Part shown: positions 1 through 10,360 of the stretch, in pieces
Layout of the letters: every line of letters starts with the position of its first letter
How positions within the stretch are numbered: position 1 is the stretch's first letter
Assembly (NCBI GenBank): GCA_014728295.1
Contig: WJLW01000114.1
Coordinates: forward strand, 1 to 64,000
From: Chitinivibrionales bacterium
Lineage (GTDB): Bacteria; Fibrobacterota; Chitinivibrionia; Chitinivibrionales; WJKA01
Direction: 5' to 3'
Length of the DNA stretch: 64,000 nt
Translations under genes and position numbers: made by a program
Notes under the pieces: generated by a model
What the model was told of the DNA's origin: nothing
Database searches by the model: none
What the model saw: the letters and a program-made list of their open reading frames with translations, nothing else

Positions 1-175
1 CCCGGCTTGCCCATGTAGGCATTCCGGTGAGTGCCGCTCATCGTAAAATGCGTTGCTACCAGGTTCCGCTCGGCAATAATTCCTGAAAATGCTAATCCTC
101 TCTCGCAAAAATGCGAACGAGGTTTGGCGCCGAAGTCGTAGTGGTGCGTTTTCGTGCACAAAAGCACTTGTGTGC

Positions 176-191
176 TGGCATTTTATTTGCC
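176..191 (+). promoter_or_regulatory. Possible sigma-54 promoter (orphan)
   Basis: TGGCATTTTATTTGCC matches the sigma-54 -24/-12 pattern with GG-N10-GC spacing. It lies about 335 nt upstream of the efflux operon start, much farther than the other sites in this window, and a vestigial gene tail lies between. It may be a relic or a chance match. Apart from this site and the vestige at 277-435, I see nothing in bases 1-525. Confidence 0.35.
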
Positions 192-276
192 GCACAGTCA
201 CCTTCACTACTTTCTGAGGCGAAGTATCAGCCTGCAGTATATCCGGCATTTCCCGAAGCACACAGTGCATGCATGA

Positions 277-435
277 GCGCGCCGCACAGCATCGATTTCA
301 CTGCAAAATATCGCAACCGGGTACTATGCGATTGTGATTGAATCGCAAGCAGGCAAGCTGGTGCGTCCCGTGCTTATCGATCACGACGGCCGTTCTTCCT
401 GCTCAACAGACAACGAAATAACCGGCAAGGAGTAG
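277..435 (+). pseudogene. Vestigial C-terminal tail of a secreted protein
   Basis: The frame 277-435 reads into a stop (TAG 433-435) and contains LQNIATGYYAIVIESQAGK followed by LVRPVLID. This resembles the end of type 9 secretion C-terminal sorting domains (G-Y-Y-x-V/I-x-I then a basic/hydrophobic end). No start codon, ribosome site or upstream domain is present, and the frame closes upstream at TGA 274-276. The preceding residues of the domain seem to continue in the neighbouring frame (SAPHSID, near 275-297), so a frameshift is likely. Family assignment is by eye only and could be coincidental. Confidence 0.3.
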
Positions 436-525
436 CCCATTGCGTTACCGGTCAAGTGCATTTACGATAGGCCTGAACCAACCGGGCGCCGCGTGCGCGT
501 GTGGTCGACGGCGGGGGGAGAAGTG

Positions 526-2022
526 ATGCGCAATGCAGTTGTGAAGTGCAAAGCGGCGGGTAGTGCGGCTGTGATTGTCAGCATGCTGTGCACATTCGCC
601 TGTGTCGGTCCCCGCTATCATACGCGCATTGACGAATACATCAGCTACGAAGCGGCCTACGATTCGGTGCGTATCGGCCGGCCGCCTCCCCTGTGGATCG
701 AGCACCCCGAAATCGATTCACTGATCTCACGCACCTTTGCACGCAATCCCGATATACTCACAGCATGGGCCCGGGTCGAACAGGCGCGTGCTGCCGCCGG
801 TCTTACAACCGCCAATCTGTTGCCGTCGGTAAATGCGTCCGCAACGGCATCGCGCACTAAAACGACCGGCGTGGGGTCATCATTGGATCCGACGGGTGGT
901 CAGCAGCAAGCGCCGCTTGGCGGCGGGGCCCCCCAGCCGCAGCTCAGCGAACAAACCACGCATGTCAACCAGTTTCAGGGATCGCTGGCCGCCTCGTACG
1001 AGGTTGACCTTTGGGGCAAATTATGGCGCAGGCGTTTTGCCGCAGTGCAGGAAGCCGACGCCGCACGTTTTGATGCGCACGCCATGAGTATCAGCATAAC
1101 CGCCCGCGTAACCGATACCTGGCTTATGATCGTTGCTCAGCGCCAGACTGTCGACCTGCTCGAAAACCAGCTTGACGTGTCGAAACGCTTTGCAGAATTG
1201 ATTGAACTGCGCTTTACGCACGGCATGGCGCCGGCCTCGGATATGGTGCAACAAAACCAGCAGGTCGAATCGATTCGGGGACGTCTGGAGCTCGCCAAAG
1301 GCCGCATGCGTACACTCGAGCATCAACTGGCAATTTTGCTGGGACGTATTCCGAATCATGACGTAGCTGTCAAAGAACGATCTCTGCCGCAACCACCGGA
1401 GCTGCCGATCGACGGCGTCCCCGTTGATCTGCTCGAGCTGCGTCCCGACATACAATCGGCCTGGCTGCGGCTTAAGGCAGCCGATGCCCGCGCCGCGGGA
1501 GCACTATTCGAGATGCTGCCGTCACTGCGCCTTTCGGCCAATCTCTTCTCGAACGCCGATGAAATTGCCGAACTCTTCGAAGAGTGGCTCTGGAGCATTT
1601 CTGCCAGCGCTTCGCAGCCGCTTTTTACGGGCGGCAGGCTGATTGCCGGATATCGCCAGGTTAAAGCGAGTGCCGAAGCTCAATACTATGCATACCTTAA
1701 ATCCACACTTGCCGCGCTCAAAGAAGTACGGGATGCCCTCGTGCTGATTCGAAGGCAGGAGTCGTATATGCAAAGCCTGTCCGAACAGGTCTCGGCGGCG
1801 CAAAAGGCGTTACGCCTGTCACGCGAGCGCTATGCGCAGGGTGCATTGCCCTATCTGCAGGTTTTGACCTCACTGCAATCGCTCCAGCAAATTCAGCAAA
1901 ACCGCATTGAAGCGCAACGCCAATTGCTCTCGTATCACGTACAGCTCTACCGGGCGATGGGCGGCGGGTCCGGTGCTTCTGCGACATCCCCAACCGCTCG
2001 AAAGGATGATACACATGGCTGA
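526..2022 (+). CDS. Outer-membrane efflux lipoprotein (TolC/NodT family)
   Basis: Outer-membrane channel of a tripartite RND pump, about 498 aa. I start at ATG 526 rather than 493 because a GGGGGGAG ribosome site precedes it and the protein then opens with a lipoprotein signal: basic MRNAVVKCK, hydrophobic core, then LCTFAC with Cys about 26 as acylation site. Two OEP repeats follow, each with long amphipathic helices rich in Gln/Ala. Features such as WRRRFAAVQEADAARF, the LRPDIQSAW boundary of the second repeat, and SASQPLFTGGRLIAGY near residue 385 are typical of the family. The stop overlaps the next gene by 8 nt, as expected for an efflux operon. The substrate cannot be told from sequence. 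Confidence 0.93.
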   Translation: MRNAVVKCKAAGSAAVIVSMLCTFACVGPRYHTRIDEYISYEAAYDSVRIGRPPPLWIEHPEIDSLISRTFARNPDILTAWARVEQARAAAGLTTANLLPSVNASATASRTKTTGVGSSLDPTGGQQQAPLGGGAPQPQLSEQTTHVNQFQGSLAASYEVDLWGKLWRRRFAAVQEADAARFDAHAMSISITARVTDTWLMIVAQRQTVDLLENQLDVSKRFAELIELRFTHGMAPASDMVQQNQQVESIRGRLELAKGRMRTLEHQLAILLGRIPNHDVAVKERSLPQPPELPIDGVPVDLLELRPDIQSAWLRLKAADARAAGALFEMLPSLRLSANLFSNADEIAELFEEWLWSISASASQPLFTGGRLIAGYRQVKASAEAQYYAYLKSTLAALKEVRDALVLIRRQESYMQSLSEQVSAAQKALRLSRERYAQGALPYLQVLTSLQSLQQIQQNRIEAQRQLLSYHVQLYRAMGGGSGASATSPTARKDDTHG

Positions 2023-3241
2023 AAAATCGCCCTGGTTGCGCTTTGTCCTGCCGGCACTGATACTTGCCGCAGCAATCGTCATAGCGATACTGCTTGTCGT
2101 CTTGCGCGGCCGGCCCCCGCGTACGGCCGGCGTACAGCAACGCCCCCTGGTGCAGACTCTGGAAGTGCACCCGGATACACACGACCTCACCATCAGCGCC
2201 TACGGCGCCGTTACCCCCGCGCGCGAAGTAGCCATCATTCCCCAGGTAGGGGGACAAATCGCATGGGTCAATCACGATTTTGCCCCGGGCGGAATTGTGC
2301 ACCGCAACGAATTGCTGTTCGTCATTGACAGCAGCGATTATGTTGTTGCCGCAGAAGAATCCCGGGCCGCGCTCGAACAGGCCCGAGCCCGGATGAAGCA
2401 GGAAAAAGGACAACAGAAAATCGCACGCCGGGAATGGGAACTCTTTGCCGAAGAAATCGACACGGCCGCGACGGATACATCCCTTGCTTTGCGTCAGCCG
2501 CAACTGGAAAGTGCACGCGCGGCGGTTTCCGCCGCGCACGCCCGTCAACAACGTGCCCTCTTGAGCCTGTCCCGCACCCGCGTCAGAGCGCCGTTCAACG
2601 GCTTTATCCGCAACGAAAACGCAGACGTCGGGCAACTTGTCGGCGCGCAAAACCGGGTTGGCACCATCGTCGGCACCAATCGCTACCGGGTCCAGGTCGC
2701 TTTGCAGGAAGAAAAAATTCCCTGGCTCGATATCCCCGGCGTTACTGCCGACAGCGGCTCGCCGGTTCGCATCGTGCACCAGGCCGGGTCGCATGTCATC
2801 GAGCGCTTCGGCCGGGTCGAAAAGCTGCTGGGCGATGTCGCTCCCGGCGGCAGGATGGCACAGGTACTGGCAACCATCGACGATCCGCTGGGCCTGCGGG
2901 ACCCCGGCGATACCGTAAACTTCTATCTTCCCCTGCTGGTCAATACGTATGTCGAAGTATTCTTACAGGGCCCCCGCCGCGCAGACCTGTTTGCTCTGCC
3001 CCGCAGCAGTTTGCGCAACGGTGATCAGGTGTACCTTTACGCAAGCGACAGTACGCTTGTCATGCGAAAACCGTCAATAGCCTGGCGCAGTGAGAATAAC
3101 GTTTACATTGAGGACGGTCTTGCCCCCGGCGATCTGGTTATCACCAGTGCACTCACCGCACCGGTTGAAGGCATGAAATTGCGTCGCGCTCCGCACGGGG
3201 GCCCAGCGCGCATCACACACGAAGGGGGGGGCAATGAATGA
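2015..3241 (+). CDS. RND efflux periplasmic adaptor (HlyD/MFP family)
   Basis: Membrane fusion protein of about 408 aa that links the inner-membrane pump to the outer-membrane channel. The start at ATG 2015 (MAEKSPWLRF) follows an AAAGGA site and gives an N-terminal anchor helix (about residues 8-30). A lipoyl/barrel-sandwich half (GGQIAWVNHDFAPGG), an alpha-helical hairpin of Gln/Ala/Arg heptads (about 110-195), the second lipoyl half (TRVRAPFNGFIRNENADVGQ) and a beta-barrel region follow in order. It overlaps the channel gene by 8 nt and the pump gene by 8 nt, implying translational coupling. Confidence 0.93.
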   Translation: MAEKSPWLRFVLPALILAAAIVIAILLVVLRGRPPRTAGVQQRPLVQTLEVHPDTHDLTISAYGAVTPAREVAIIPQVGGQIAWVNHDFAPGGIVHRNELLFVIDSSDYVVAAEESRAALEQARARMKQEKGQQKIARREWELFAEEIDTAATDTSLALRQPQLESARAAVSAAHARQQRALLSLSRTRVRAPFNGFIRNENADVGQLVGAQNRVGTIVGTNRYRVQVALQEEKIPWLDIPGVTADSGSPVRIVHQAGSHVIERFGRVEKLLGDVAPGGRMAQVLATIDDPLGLRDPGDTVNFYLPLLVNTYVEVFLQGPRRADLFALPRSSLRNGDQVYLYASDSTLVMRKPSIAWRSENNVYIEDGLAPGDLVITSALTAPVEGMKLRRAPHGGPARITHEGGGNE

Positions 3242-6200
3242 GCGGCAGGCACACCGCGCCCGCGGCCCGCTGGCCTGGATGGCGCGGAACAGCGTTGCGG
3301 CCAATCTGATCATGGCGGTGATGATCATCGGCGGCCTGCTCATGGCGCCAACCATCACCCGGGAAGTCTTTCCCGAAATCACCCTCGATTATGTCACCGT
3401 CAGGGTGCCCTATCCCGGAGCCGGCCCCGAAGAGGTCGAGCAGGGCATTGTGCTGGCCGTGGAGGAGGCTGTACGCGGGGTGGAAGGTGTCAAGGAGATT
3501 CAGTCCTCTGCATCGGAAGGGCTCGGGGTCGTATCCGCTGAATTGTATCTCACCGCCAACGAGGACCGCGTGCTCAATGATATTAAAAGCGCGGTCGACC
3601 GCATCACGTCTCTGCCGCTTGACGCAGAGGAACCCGGCGTCAGCCTTCTGAAGCCGCTGCGTGAAGTCGTTTCAATCATCGTCTACGGTGATATTGCCCT
3701 GGACAAGCTGCGGGAATATGCCGAAATCATGCGTGAAGAACTGCTCAACCGCGATGACATTACGCAGGTCGAAATCGAAGGTATCCCTGCGCCGCAAATG
3801 AGCATCGACATTCCGCTCGAACGGCTGCGTGCGCACGATCTCACTCTGCAGCGAATTGCCGGCGTGATAAAGAGCGCGTCGGTGGATATGCCCGGGGGCG
3901 CTATCGAAACGCCGGAAGGCGAGATTTTGCTGCGTACGACAGAGCAGCGCTCCACGGCCGAAGAGTTCGCCAACATCACCATTATCGCCAACCCCGACGG
4001 CAGCCGCATTTCGGTAGGCGACCTGGGCAGCGTATATGAAGACTATACAGAGCAGGATGTGGAAGCCTATTTCAACGGAGAGCGTTCGGTGCGCCTGACT
4101 GCTTTTCGCATCGGTACCGAAACGCCGACGCAGGTTGCGGATGCCGTACGCGACTATGTTGCATTCAAGCGTACGCAACTTCCCGAAAAGCTCAATCTGG
4201 CCATCTGGGACGATAATTCCGAGATGTACGAAGAACGCATCGGCCTACTCATGAAAAACGGTACGTTCGGTTTGTTGTTTGTGCTGTTGATACTGGGACT
4301 TTTTCTCAAAGTACACCATGCCTTCTGGGTAACGGTGGGTATGCTTGCCTCGTTTTGCGGATCTTTTCTGTTTATGAACGCGCTGGGCGTGACGATCAAT
4401 ATGATTTCGCTCTTTGCTTTCATTCTGGTGCTGGGCATCGTCGTGGATGATGCGATCGTGGCCGGCGAATCGATTTTCAACCAGCGACGCAATGGTAACA
4501 GCCCCCTGCCCTCGGCAATCGCCGGCGTGCGTGAAGTGGCGGTTCCAATTGTTTTCTCGGTGCTGACCACCGTGGTGGCATTCGGGCCGATTCTTTTCGT
4601 TCCCGGCGCGATGGGAAAGCTCTTTGCCAATATCCCGCTGGTCGTGATTCCGATTTTGCTGCTGTCGCTGTTCGAATCGCTGTTTATCCTTCCGGCGCAT
4701 CTTGCCCATCATGAGCGCGAGCCGGCATTTGCACCGATTGTCTGGTTCAATCATCAGCAGGATAAGATTTCGCTGGGCCTGGAGCGCTGGATTGTCAACT
4801 GGTACGCACCGCGGTTGCGCAAGCTGGTCAATTACCGCCATATCACGCTGTCGGCTTCGTTGGGGGTACTGATTATCGCCCTGGGACTGCTGGGCGGCGG
4901 AATCATCAAATACATTTTCTTTCCCCGGATCGAAGGCGATTTTGTCACGGCAACGATTGAACTCCCTTTCGGTTCTTCGTTGCAGCAGACACGCGAGGTG
5001 ATGAATGAAATCGTCGTCACTGCACAGAGTTTGCACGACTCCATCCGGCAAGCCGGCAACCGGGATGCCGTGACCGGTATGTACTCGCTGGCCGGCGGCA
5101 CGATGGAGCAGGGCGGGCCGGTAGCCGGCGGGGGAGCAAATCGTGCCAACCGCGGATTTGTGATTGTCGAGCTGGCCGCAGCGAACAAGCGCGCTTTTTC
5201 GGCGCGGGAATTTTCGCAACTCTGGCGCCGCACAACCGGTGAGATTCCGGGCGTTGAACGCCTGGCGTTTGATTTCAACATTGGCCCCAGCGGCGGTGCG
5301 GCACTGGCGGTACAACTTTCGCACGCCAACAACGACAAACTCGAGCGCGCCGCAGAGCGTCTTGCCGGGCGAATGGACGAATATGCCGGCGTGTTTGACA
5401 TTGACGACGGCTATCAGCAGGGCAAGCAACAGCTCGATCTCAAACTGCTTCCCGGGGCGCGGGCTTTAGGCATCACCGAAGCCGACCTGGGCCGCCAGGT
5501 GCGCCATGCCTATTTCGGCGCCGAAGCAACCCGACAGCAGCGCGGCCGTGACGAGTTGCGTGTGTATGTGCGCCTGCCGAGACGTCAGCGCTCCAGCGCA
5601 CATTCGATTGACAATATGATCATTCGCACCCCGCGCGGCGGCGAGGTTCCGCTGGCGCAGGCTGCGGCTATTTCGCGCAGCCGTTCCTTTACGTCAATAG
5701 AGCGCATCAACGGCCGGCGCGTGGCCGAGGTGACTGCAGATGTCAATCCATCCGTCACCAATGCCGAACAGATCTACGCATCGCTGACCGAAGATGCACT
5801 CCCCGAACTCAAACGTGACTTTCCCGGACTCTCCTACGAGCGCGCCGGTCAGCAGGAGCAATTGATGGAATCGATGAATTCGCTGGGACGCGGCATGCTG
5901 ATCGCGCTGATGATCATGTACGGGCTTATGGCAATGGCTTTTCGCAGCTACCTGCAGCCGTTAATTGTGATGAGCGCCATCCCTTTCGGCATCGTCGGGG
6001 CGTTTATCGGACATTTAATCATGGGCTATCAACTCAGCCTCATCAGTATGCTGGGAATTGTTGCGCTGGCGGGAGTAGTAGTCAACGATTCGCTGATTCT
6101 GATCGTAGCCGTCAATGAGAATCGCCGCAATGGCATGCAGCCGGTGGATGCCGTGGTTGCCGGCGGGCAACGCCGTTTCCGACCGGTGCTGTTGACGTCG

Positions 6201-6398
6201 CTGACCACCTTTTTCGGGCTTTCGCCCATGATTTTCGAAACCTCCCTGCAGGCCCGCTTTCTGATTCCCATGGCACTGAGTCTGGGGTTCGGCGTGCTGT
6301 TTGTGACGGTGATCGCTCTGGTTATCGTACCCTCGGCATATCTGGCACTGGAAGATGTAAAGCGCCTGCTTTCCCGCAAAACCCGGCAGCGGCAGTGA
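3234..6398 (+). CDS. RND efflux transporter (AcrB/HAE1-like)
   Basis: Proton-driven inner-membrane pump of 1054 aa, the usual length for the AcrB family. TM1 is near residues 18-38, followed by the first periplasmic porter domain. A block of helices around residues 340-500 carries the conserved TM4 pair in LVLGIVVDDAIVAGE, the expected proton-relay aspartates. The second half repeats the plan, with a large periplasmic domain (about 560-870) and a final helix bundle. The N-terminal PGAGPEEVEQ motif is a family hallmark. It is the third gene of the efflux operon. The substrate is unknown; the next gene, 5 nt beyond, is convergent. Confidence 0.95.
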   Translation: MNERQAHRARGPLAWMARNSVAANLIMAVMIIGGLLMAPTITREVFPEITLDYVTVRVPYPGAGPEEVEQGIVLAVEEAVRGVEGVKEIQSSASEGLGVVSAELYLTANEDRVLNDIKSAVDRITSLPLDAEEPGVSLLKPLREVVSIIVYGDIALDKLREYAEIMREELLNRDDITQVEIEGIPAPQMSIDIPLERLRAHDLTLQRIAGVIKSASVDMPGGAIETPEGEILLRTTEQRSTAEEFANITIIANPDGSRISVGDLGSVYEDYTEQDVEAYFNGERSVRLTAFRIGTETPTQVADAVRDYVAFKRTQLPEKLNLAIWDDNSEMYEERIGLLMKNGTFGLLFVLLILGLFLKVHHAFWVTVGMLASFCGSFLFMNALGVTINMISLFAFILVLGIVVDDAIVAGESIFNQRRNGNSPLPSAIAGVREVAVPIVFSVLTTVVAFGPILFVPGAMGKLFANIPLVVIPILLLSLFESLFILPAHLAHHEREPAFAPIVWFNHQQDKISLGLERWIVNWYAPRLRKLVNYRHITLSASLGVLIIALGLLGGGIIKYIFFPRIEGDFVTATIELPFGSSLQQTREVMNEIVVTAQSLHDSIRQAGNRDAVTGMYSLAGGTMEQGGPVAGGGANRANRGFVIVELAAANKRAFSAREFSQLWRRTTGEIPGVERLAFDFNIGPSGGAALAVQLSHANNDKLERAAERLAGRMDEYAGVFDIDDGYQQGKQQLDLKLLPGARALGITEADLGRQVRHAYFGAEATRQQRGRDELRVYVRLPRRQRSSAHSIDNMIIRTPRGGEVPLAQAAAISRSRSFTSIERINGRRVAEVTADVNPSVTNAEQIYASLTEDALPELKRDFPGLSYERAGQQEQLMESMNSLGRGMLIALMIMYGLMAMAFRSYLQPLIVMSAIPFGIVGAFIGHLIMGYQLSLISMLGIVALAGVVVNDSLILIVAVNENRRNGMQPVDAVVAGGQRRFRPVLLTSLTTFFGLSPMIFETSLQARFLIPMALSLGFGVLFVTVIALVIVPSAYLALEDVKRLLSRKTRQRQ

Positions 6399-6403
6399 GG
6401 TAG

Positions 6404-7186
6404 CTACGCCTGGCACTGCGGGCAGAAATATGCCGAACGCCCGCCGGTCGAAACCTTTTCTATTTCCGTGCCGCAGCGGGGACACGGCTCGCCTTCGAAA
6501 CGATGCGGCACCAAATAGCGCGGGGGCATGTCGCCGGGCTGCGCGTTATGGCGTATGGCAACATCCAGCACGCGGTGCATGGTCTTGTAGAGATCATCTA
6601 TTTCAGGCTCATCCAGTTCACGGCCCGGATGCTGCGGATGTATTCCCATCTGGTAAAGAATTTCATCGGTGTAGACATTACCCAGTCCGGCAATACGCCC
6701 CTGATTCATGAGCGCGGCCTTGACACTTGAACGGCCATGCGTCAGTGCGTGGGTGAAATCTTCGAGTGATATTTCATGCGCGTCCGGGCCGAGATCCTCC
6801 CGGCCGATATAATCTTCGATATCATCCGTCCAGCCGATTTTGCCCAGCAGCCGGGTACAGGAATACGCCAGCGCCGAGTTATCTTTGAAGCCGAATGATA
6901 CGCGGGTGTGATCGGGGAGCCGACCATCCTTTTCCACCAGTTGCACGAAGCCGGTCATACCGAAATGCATTATCAAGATTCCGTTATTGTCAGTTTCGAT
7001 AAACAAATGCTTGCCGCGCCGGGTCGTGCCGACAAAGTGATGATCCTTCAGCCGCCTCTGCAGGGCCTGCTCGGAAATTTCGTCCAGGATGCGCTGGGAG
7101 GTTACGTCGACGCTCTCGATGCGCTTATCGAGGGAAGTGTCGTTGATATATCGGCGATAAACTTCTACATCCGGCAGTTCGGGCAT
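6404..7186 (-). CDS. Fpg/Nei-family DNA glycosylase
   Basis: Bifunctional base-excision glycosylase/AP lyase, 260 aa. The start at 7186 is fixed by chemistry: after Met removal the protein begins PELPDVEVYRRY, giving the catalytic Pro1 and Glu2, and an AAAAGGAG site lies just upstream. The conserved Lys in RRGKHLFIET and the H2TH region (NQGRIAGLGNVYTDEILY) are present. A C-terminal zinc finger (CPRCG then YFCPQCQ) has the conserved Arg in GGRSAYF. PELPDVE favours Fpg over Nei, but the exact substrate (8-oxoG, FapyG or oxidised pyrimidines) is unresolved. It ends 5 nt from the convergent efflux operon. Confidence 0.92.
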   Translation of the reverse strand: MPELPDVEVYRRYINDTSLDKRIESVDVTSQRILDEISEQALQRRLKDHHFVGTTRRGKHLFIETDNNGILIMHFGMTGFVQLVEKDGRLPDHTRVSFGFKDNSALAYSCTRLLGKIGWTDDIEDYIGREDLGPDAHEISLEDFTHALTHGRSSVKAALMNQGRIAGLGNVYTDEILYQMGIHPQHPGRELDEPEIDDLYKTMHRVLDVAIRHNAQPGDMPPRYLVPHRFEGEPCPRCGTEIEKVSTGGRSAYFCPQCQA

Positions 7187-7443
7187 GAAACGCTCCTTTT
7201 GCAGGTGATCGGTACACCGGTTATAAATCGCAAACGTCATGCCTTGCAATTATTACATCGGCAAATAAATACTTTCCACGTGCTTGCTTACTACTATAAG
7301 GTGTGGCACAGTCTTCAGGCTGTGCAGACATCATGTTCTGAAAGCACACGCCACTCGCATAGGTACCGAGAAGTTTTTAATTGCCGGAATAAAACAGATG
7401 CAGCGGGGAGGTCCTTCGCATTGTGGAGCCGGCTGAGGTTGTG

Positions 7444-10050
7444 CTACGCGGCGGGTCCATCCTCAAACAACAAATGAAGCTTATCGAAATTAAGCGGCTT
7501 TATCAGGTACTCGTCAAAAACACCCTCTTTGCCCTCTTGCGGATTATAGCCGCTGCACGCGATCAACCTGGTGTTTTCGCAGCCGCTGGTTGTTTTTATC
7601 CTGTTCGCCAGTTCATAGCCATCCATGTCCGGCAGCTTGATATCCATCAAAACAAAATCGGGCTGGAATTCGGCGGCGGCTTGCAGCGCCTGCATACCGT
7701 CGAATGCTGTCTGCGTCTCGTAACCTTCGTGTTTCATCATCATGGCAATGCTGCCGGCCATTATTTCTTCGTCATCGACTATCAATATTTTTCTGGCGCG
7801 GCTTTCGCGCTGATCCACCGCCTGGTTGGCAGCCGATGATGCAGAAGCCGTGCGTGCTTTCGCCTGATGCGCTTGCGGCCTGCTTTGGCCGTCGTGCAAC
7901 ATGCGGCCGAGTTCCTGCGCCAGTTGTTGCGGGCTGAACGGCTTATTCAAGACACGGACACCTTCGATGAGTTTGCCCTCTTTGAAGATTTCATTGACAT
8001 CATAGCCGGTCATGAAAAGCGTTGCCATCTCGGGGCGCTCCCGGGTGAGCAGGCGGGAAACCTCCAGACCGCTGGCGCCCGGCAGGATCACGTCGGTCAG
8101 CAGCAGGTCGATTTCTGCGGCGTGGCCGCGTGAGACGGTCAGCGCCTCGTCGCTGTCTGCGGCTTGTAATACGGTGTAGCCCAGGTCATTGAGTTCGTCG
8201 GCAGTAAACTCCCGGGCAAGGGTATTGTCTTCGACAACAAGAATCGTCTTTGCCGCTGTGGCCAACTGAAAACTCTCGACCAATCTGGTGTCTTCGTCAA
8301 GCGGTCCGGTCGAGCGGGGCAAATAGATTTTAAAGGTGGCGCCATCGCCCGGAGTGGAATAAACCCGGATCACGCCGCCGCTCTGCCTGATGACGCCGTA
8401 AGCGGATGAAAGCCCCAGGCCCGTGCCTGTACCGGCCGGGCTGGTGGTAAAAAACGGATCGAAAATCCGCTCGACAGTTATTTCATCCATTCCTGAGCCG
8501 GTATCGCTTATGGCCAGCATAACATACGCCCCGGCAGGAACGGGGTCTTTATCGTATGGATGATCCTGCTTCAAAGTTACATCCGCAGTTTCGAAGTGCA
8601 AAAGACCGCCGTTGGGCATGGCATTTTGTGCATTCACCGCCATATTCATCATCGCCTGTTCCAGTTGCACCGGATCGGCCTTGATGTAGCTGAGATTGCC
8701 CTGCAGTTCCGAGCTGACTGATATATCCTCACGCAAACTGCGGCGCAGCATGCCAGCCGTTTTCTTGACCAGTTGATTCAGGGAAATAACCCGCGGCCGG
8801 AGAATCTGTTTGCTGCTGAACGCCAGTAGCTGCTGGGTCAGGCCCGCCGCGCTGCGGGCGGCCTGCTGGATGTGCTCGATATTTTCGCTGACAGGTGAAT
8901 CCGTCGGCAACTGACGCAGCGTACGATAGGCGAATCCGGTGATTACCTGAAGCATGTTGTTGAAATCATGCGCAATGCCCCCGGCCAGTTGTCCCATTGC
9001 CTCCATTTTCTGGGCACGCATGAGCTGGGCTTCCATACGCTTGCGCTCGGTAATGTCCAGTAATATCCCAACGACGTGTTTGGCTTTGCCGTTGCCGTCA
9101 CGCTCGACAGTGTATTCCAGCGACTCTACATTACGCCACTCGCCCGATTTGTGCTTTATTCGAAATTCGATATCATAATGAGCTATACGGCCTTCAAGAA
9201 AGTCGCTGTTGGTGTCTCGCACGTATGGAGCATCTTCGGGATGGACTTGATCGGCCAACCACTCCATAAAGGCGTCCCAGGCCGGAAGTTCGTCTTTGGC
9301 GTACCCCAGCATCTCAGCCCAGCGCTTGCTGCAGTAAAGGCTTGAATCGACGGGGTAATTGTACTCGTAAATGCCTCCACCGGTTGCGTCGATTGCCGTT
9401 TTCAGGCGCGTCTGGCTGCGACGCAGATCGGCTGTTTTTTCGTCGACGAGCTTTTGCAATCTGACCCGGTGCCGTTCGACCTCCTCTTCGGCCTGCCGGC
9501 GCTCGGTTATGTCGACGCTGCTGCCGGCCATGCCCCGAAATGAGCCGTCTTCGAAGAATCTTGGTTGCCCATACGATTCGATCCAGCGCATTTGCCCGTC
9601 CGAGCGCATGACGCGCGCCTGTGCCCGGAATGATTGATGTCTTTGATTTGCTTCCCGGAAAGATGATGAGTATTCTTCAAGATCGGCAGGGTGTACAAGA
9701 TCCTGCCACTGCATGTCTCGAGCCTGTTCCAGCGATACGCCGAAGAACTGCTGGTAGGCACGGTTGATGTATACCAGATTGCCCTGTTCATCATGCACCC
9801 AGATTGCCAGGGGTGTTCCATCGGCAACCGCACGATAGCGTTCCTGGCTTTTTCGCAAGGCCAGCTCTTTCTCTTCGACGATATTGCTCACTTCCTTGAG
9901 TTGCGCCACAGCCTCGCGTAGCTGAATAACCGCAATACTCTTTTCCCCGACAACAGCATCAACTTCGTGCTTGCGCAATGCGTCAACAAGCCTTTCGGTT
10001 TCCAGAAGCTTGCGCTGTAAATCCTCATAGGCGGCCTTATTCTGGTTCAT
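7444..10050 (-). CDS. Hybrid sensor histidine kinase, PAS-PAS-HK-REC-REC (Kai-linked)
   Basis: Soluble hybrid kinase of about 868 aa. ATG 10050 ([11 protein letters not shown]) is preferred over an in-frame TTG at 10065; both overlap the end of kaiB, so translation is coupled. In order: a coiled-coil start with the [11 protein letters not shown] motif, a PAS domain (about 75-190), a PAS/PAC domain (about 215-335), a HisKA with the phospho-acceptor in [16 protein letters not shown], an HATPase with DTGSGMD and [13 protein letters not shown], then two receivers whose aspartates lie in [11 protein letters not shown] and [15 protein letters not shown]. No transmembrane segment is seen, so it senses a cytoplasmic signal. 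As third gene after kaiC and kaiB it is the natural output or input partner of the Kai pair, analogous in position to SasA but not homologous in its sensor part. Confidence 0.9.
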   Translation of the reverse strand: MNQNKAAYEDLQRKLLETERLVDALRKHEVDAVVGEKSIAVIQLREAVAQLKEVSNIVEEKELALRKSQERYRAVADGTPLAIWVHDEQGNLVYINRAYQQFFGVSLEQARDMQWQDLVHPADLEEYSSSFREANQRHQSFRAQARVMRSDGQMRWIESYGQPRFFEDGSFRGMAGSSVDITERRQAEEEVERHRVRLQKLVDEKTADLRRSQTRLKTAIDATGGGIYEYNYPVDSSLYCSKRWAEMLGYAKDELPAWDAFMEWLADQVHPEDAPYVRDTNSDFLEGRIAHYDIEFRIKHKSGEWRNVESLEYTVERDGNGKAKHVVGILLDITERKRMEAQLMRAQKMEAMGQLAGGIAHDFNNMLQVITGFAYRTLRQLPTDSPVSENIEHIQQAARSAAGLTQQLLAFSSKQILRPRVISLNQLVKKTAGMLRRSLREDISVSSELQGNLSYIKADPVQLEQAMMNMAVNAQNAMPNGGLLHFETADVTLKQDHPYDKDPVPAGAYVMLAISDTGSGMDEITVERIFDPFFTTSPAGTGTGLGLSSAYGVIRQSGGVIRVYSTPGDGATFKIYLPRSTGPLDEDTRLVESFQLATAAKTILVVEDNTLAREFTADELNDLGYTVLQAADSDEALTVSRGHAAEIDLLLTDVILPGASGLEVSRLLTRERPEMATLFMTGYDVNEIFKEGKLIEGVRVLNKPFSPQQLAQELGRMLHDGQSRPQAHQAKARTASASSAANQAVDQRESRARKILIVDDEEIMAGSIAMMMKHEGYETQTAFDGMQALQAAAEFQPDFVLMDIKLPDMDGYELANRIKTTSGCENTRLIACSGYNPQEGKEGVFDEYLIKPLNFDKLHLLFEDGPAA

Positions 10051-10360
10051 GCGCGCCGTTTTCAACGTTGAGATAGGATAAGAGTGCGCTCTTGTCTTGC
10101 AGGGTGCCGAAAAATACAGCTCGGGAATCCGGATTTTGGGTGGAAACGATCAATGCAGGTGTAACGACGATCCGTTCCTGCAGGGCGTGCTCGAAATCTT
10201 CATAAACGTCAACGATTCTGATTCGGCAATTATCGTGCAATGCGCCTTCACAAATTTCCTGTATGTTTTGCAGGGCCAATCTGGAATTCATTTCCTTACC
10301 CGCCATGAACAGGGTGAAATGATAAAATGTTGATTGTTGCCTTTTGCGCGTTGCCGACAT
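10037..10360 (-). CDS. kaiB: KaiB-like protein
   Basis: Thioredoxin-like KaiB family protein of 107 aa. The start is ATG 10360, which overlaps the kaiC stop as TGATG; a TTG lies one codon upstream. YHFTLFMAGKEMNSRLALQN matches the KaiB opening (YxLxLYVAGxxxxSxRA). RIRIVDVYEDFEHALQERI and the cis-Pro stretch VVTPALIV match the KaiB core, where the cyanobacterial protein has ILATPTLA. In cyanobacteria KaiB fold-switches and binds phosphorylated KaiC. Outside cyanobacteria kaiB-kaiC pairs are mostly linked to stress responses. No kaiA was seen nearby. Confidence 0.88.
   Translation of the reverse strand: MSATRKRQQSTFYHFTLFMAGKEMNSRLALQNIQEICEGALHDNCRIRIVDVYEDFEHALQERIVVTPALIVSTQNPDSRAVFFGTLQDKSALLSYLNVENGAHEPE

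Noticed and set aside
1718..2794. Long open frame on the minus strand (358 codons)
   Set aside because: It lies opposite the efflux adaptor and channel genes, has no ribosome site or domain, and reflects codon bias of the real genes.
4245..5429. 394-codon minus-strand frame
   Set aside because: Antisense shadow of the RND pump; composition is low-complexity (Gln/Arg/His-rich) with no fold or start signal.
7306..7325. GCACAG...CTGTGC hairpin downstream of the Kai-linked kinase
   Set aside because: Only 6 bp and no T-run in the transcript direction; not convincing as a terminator.
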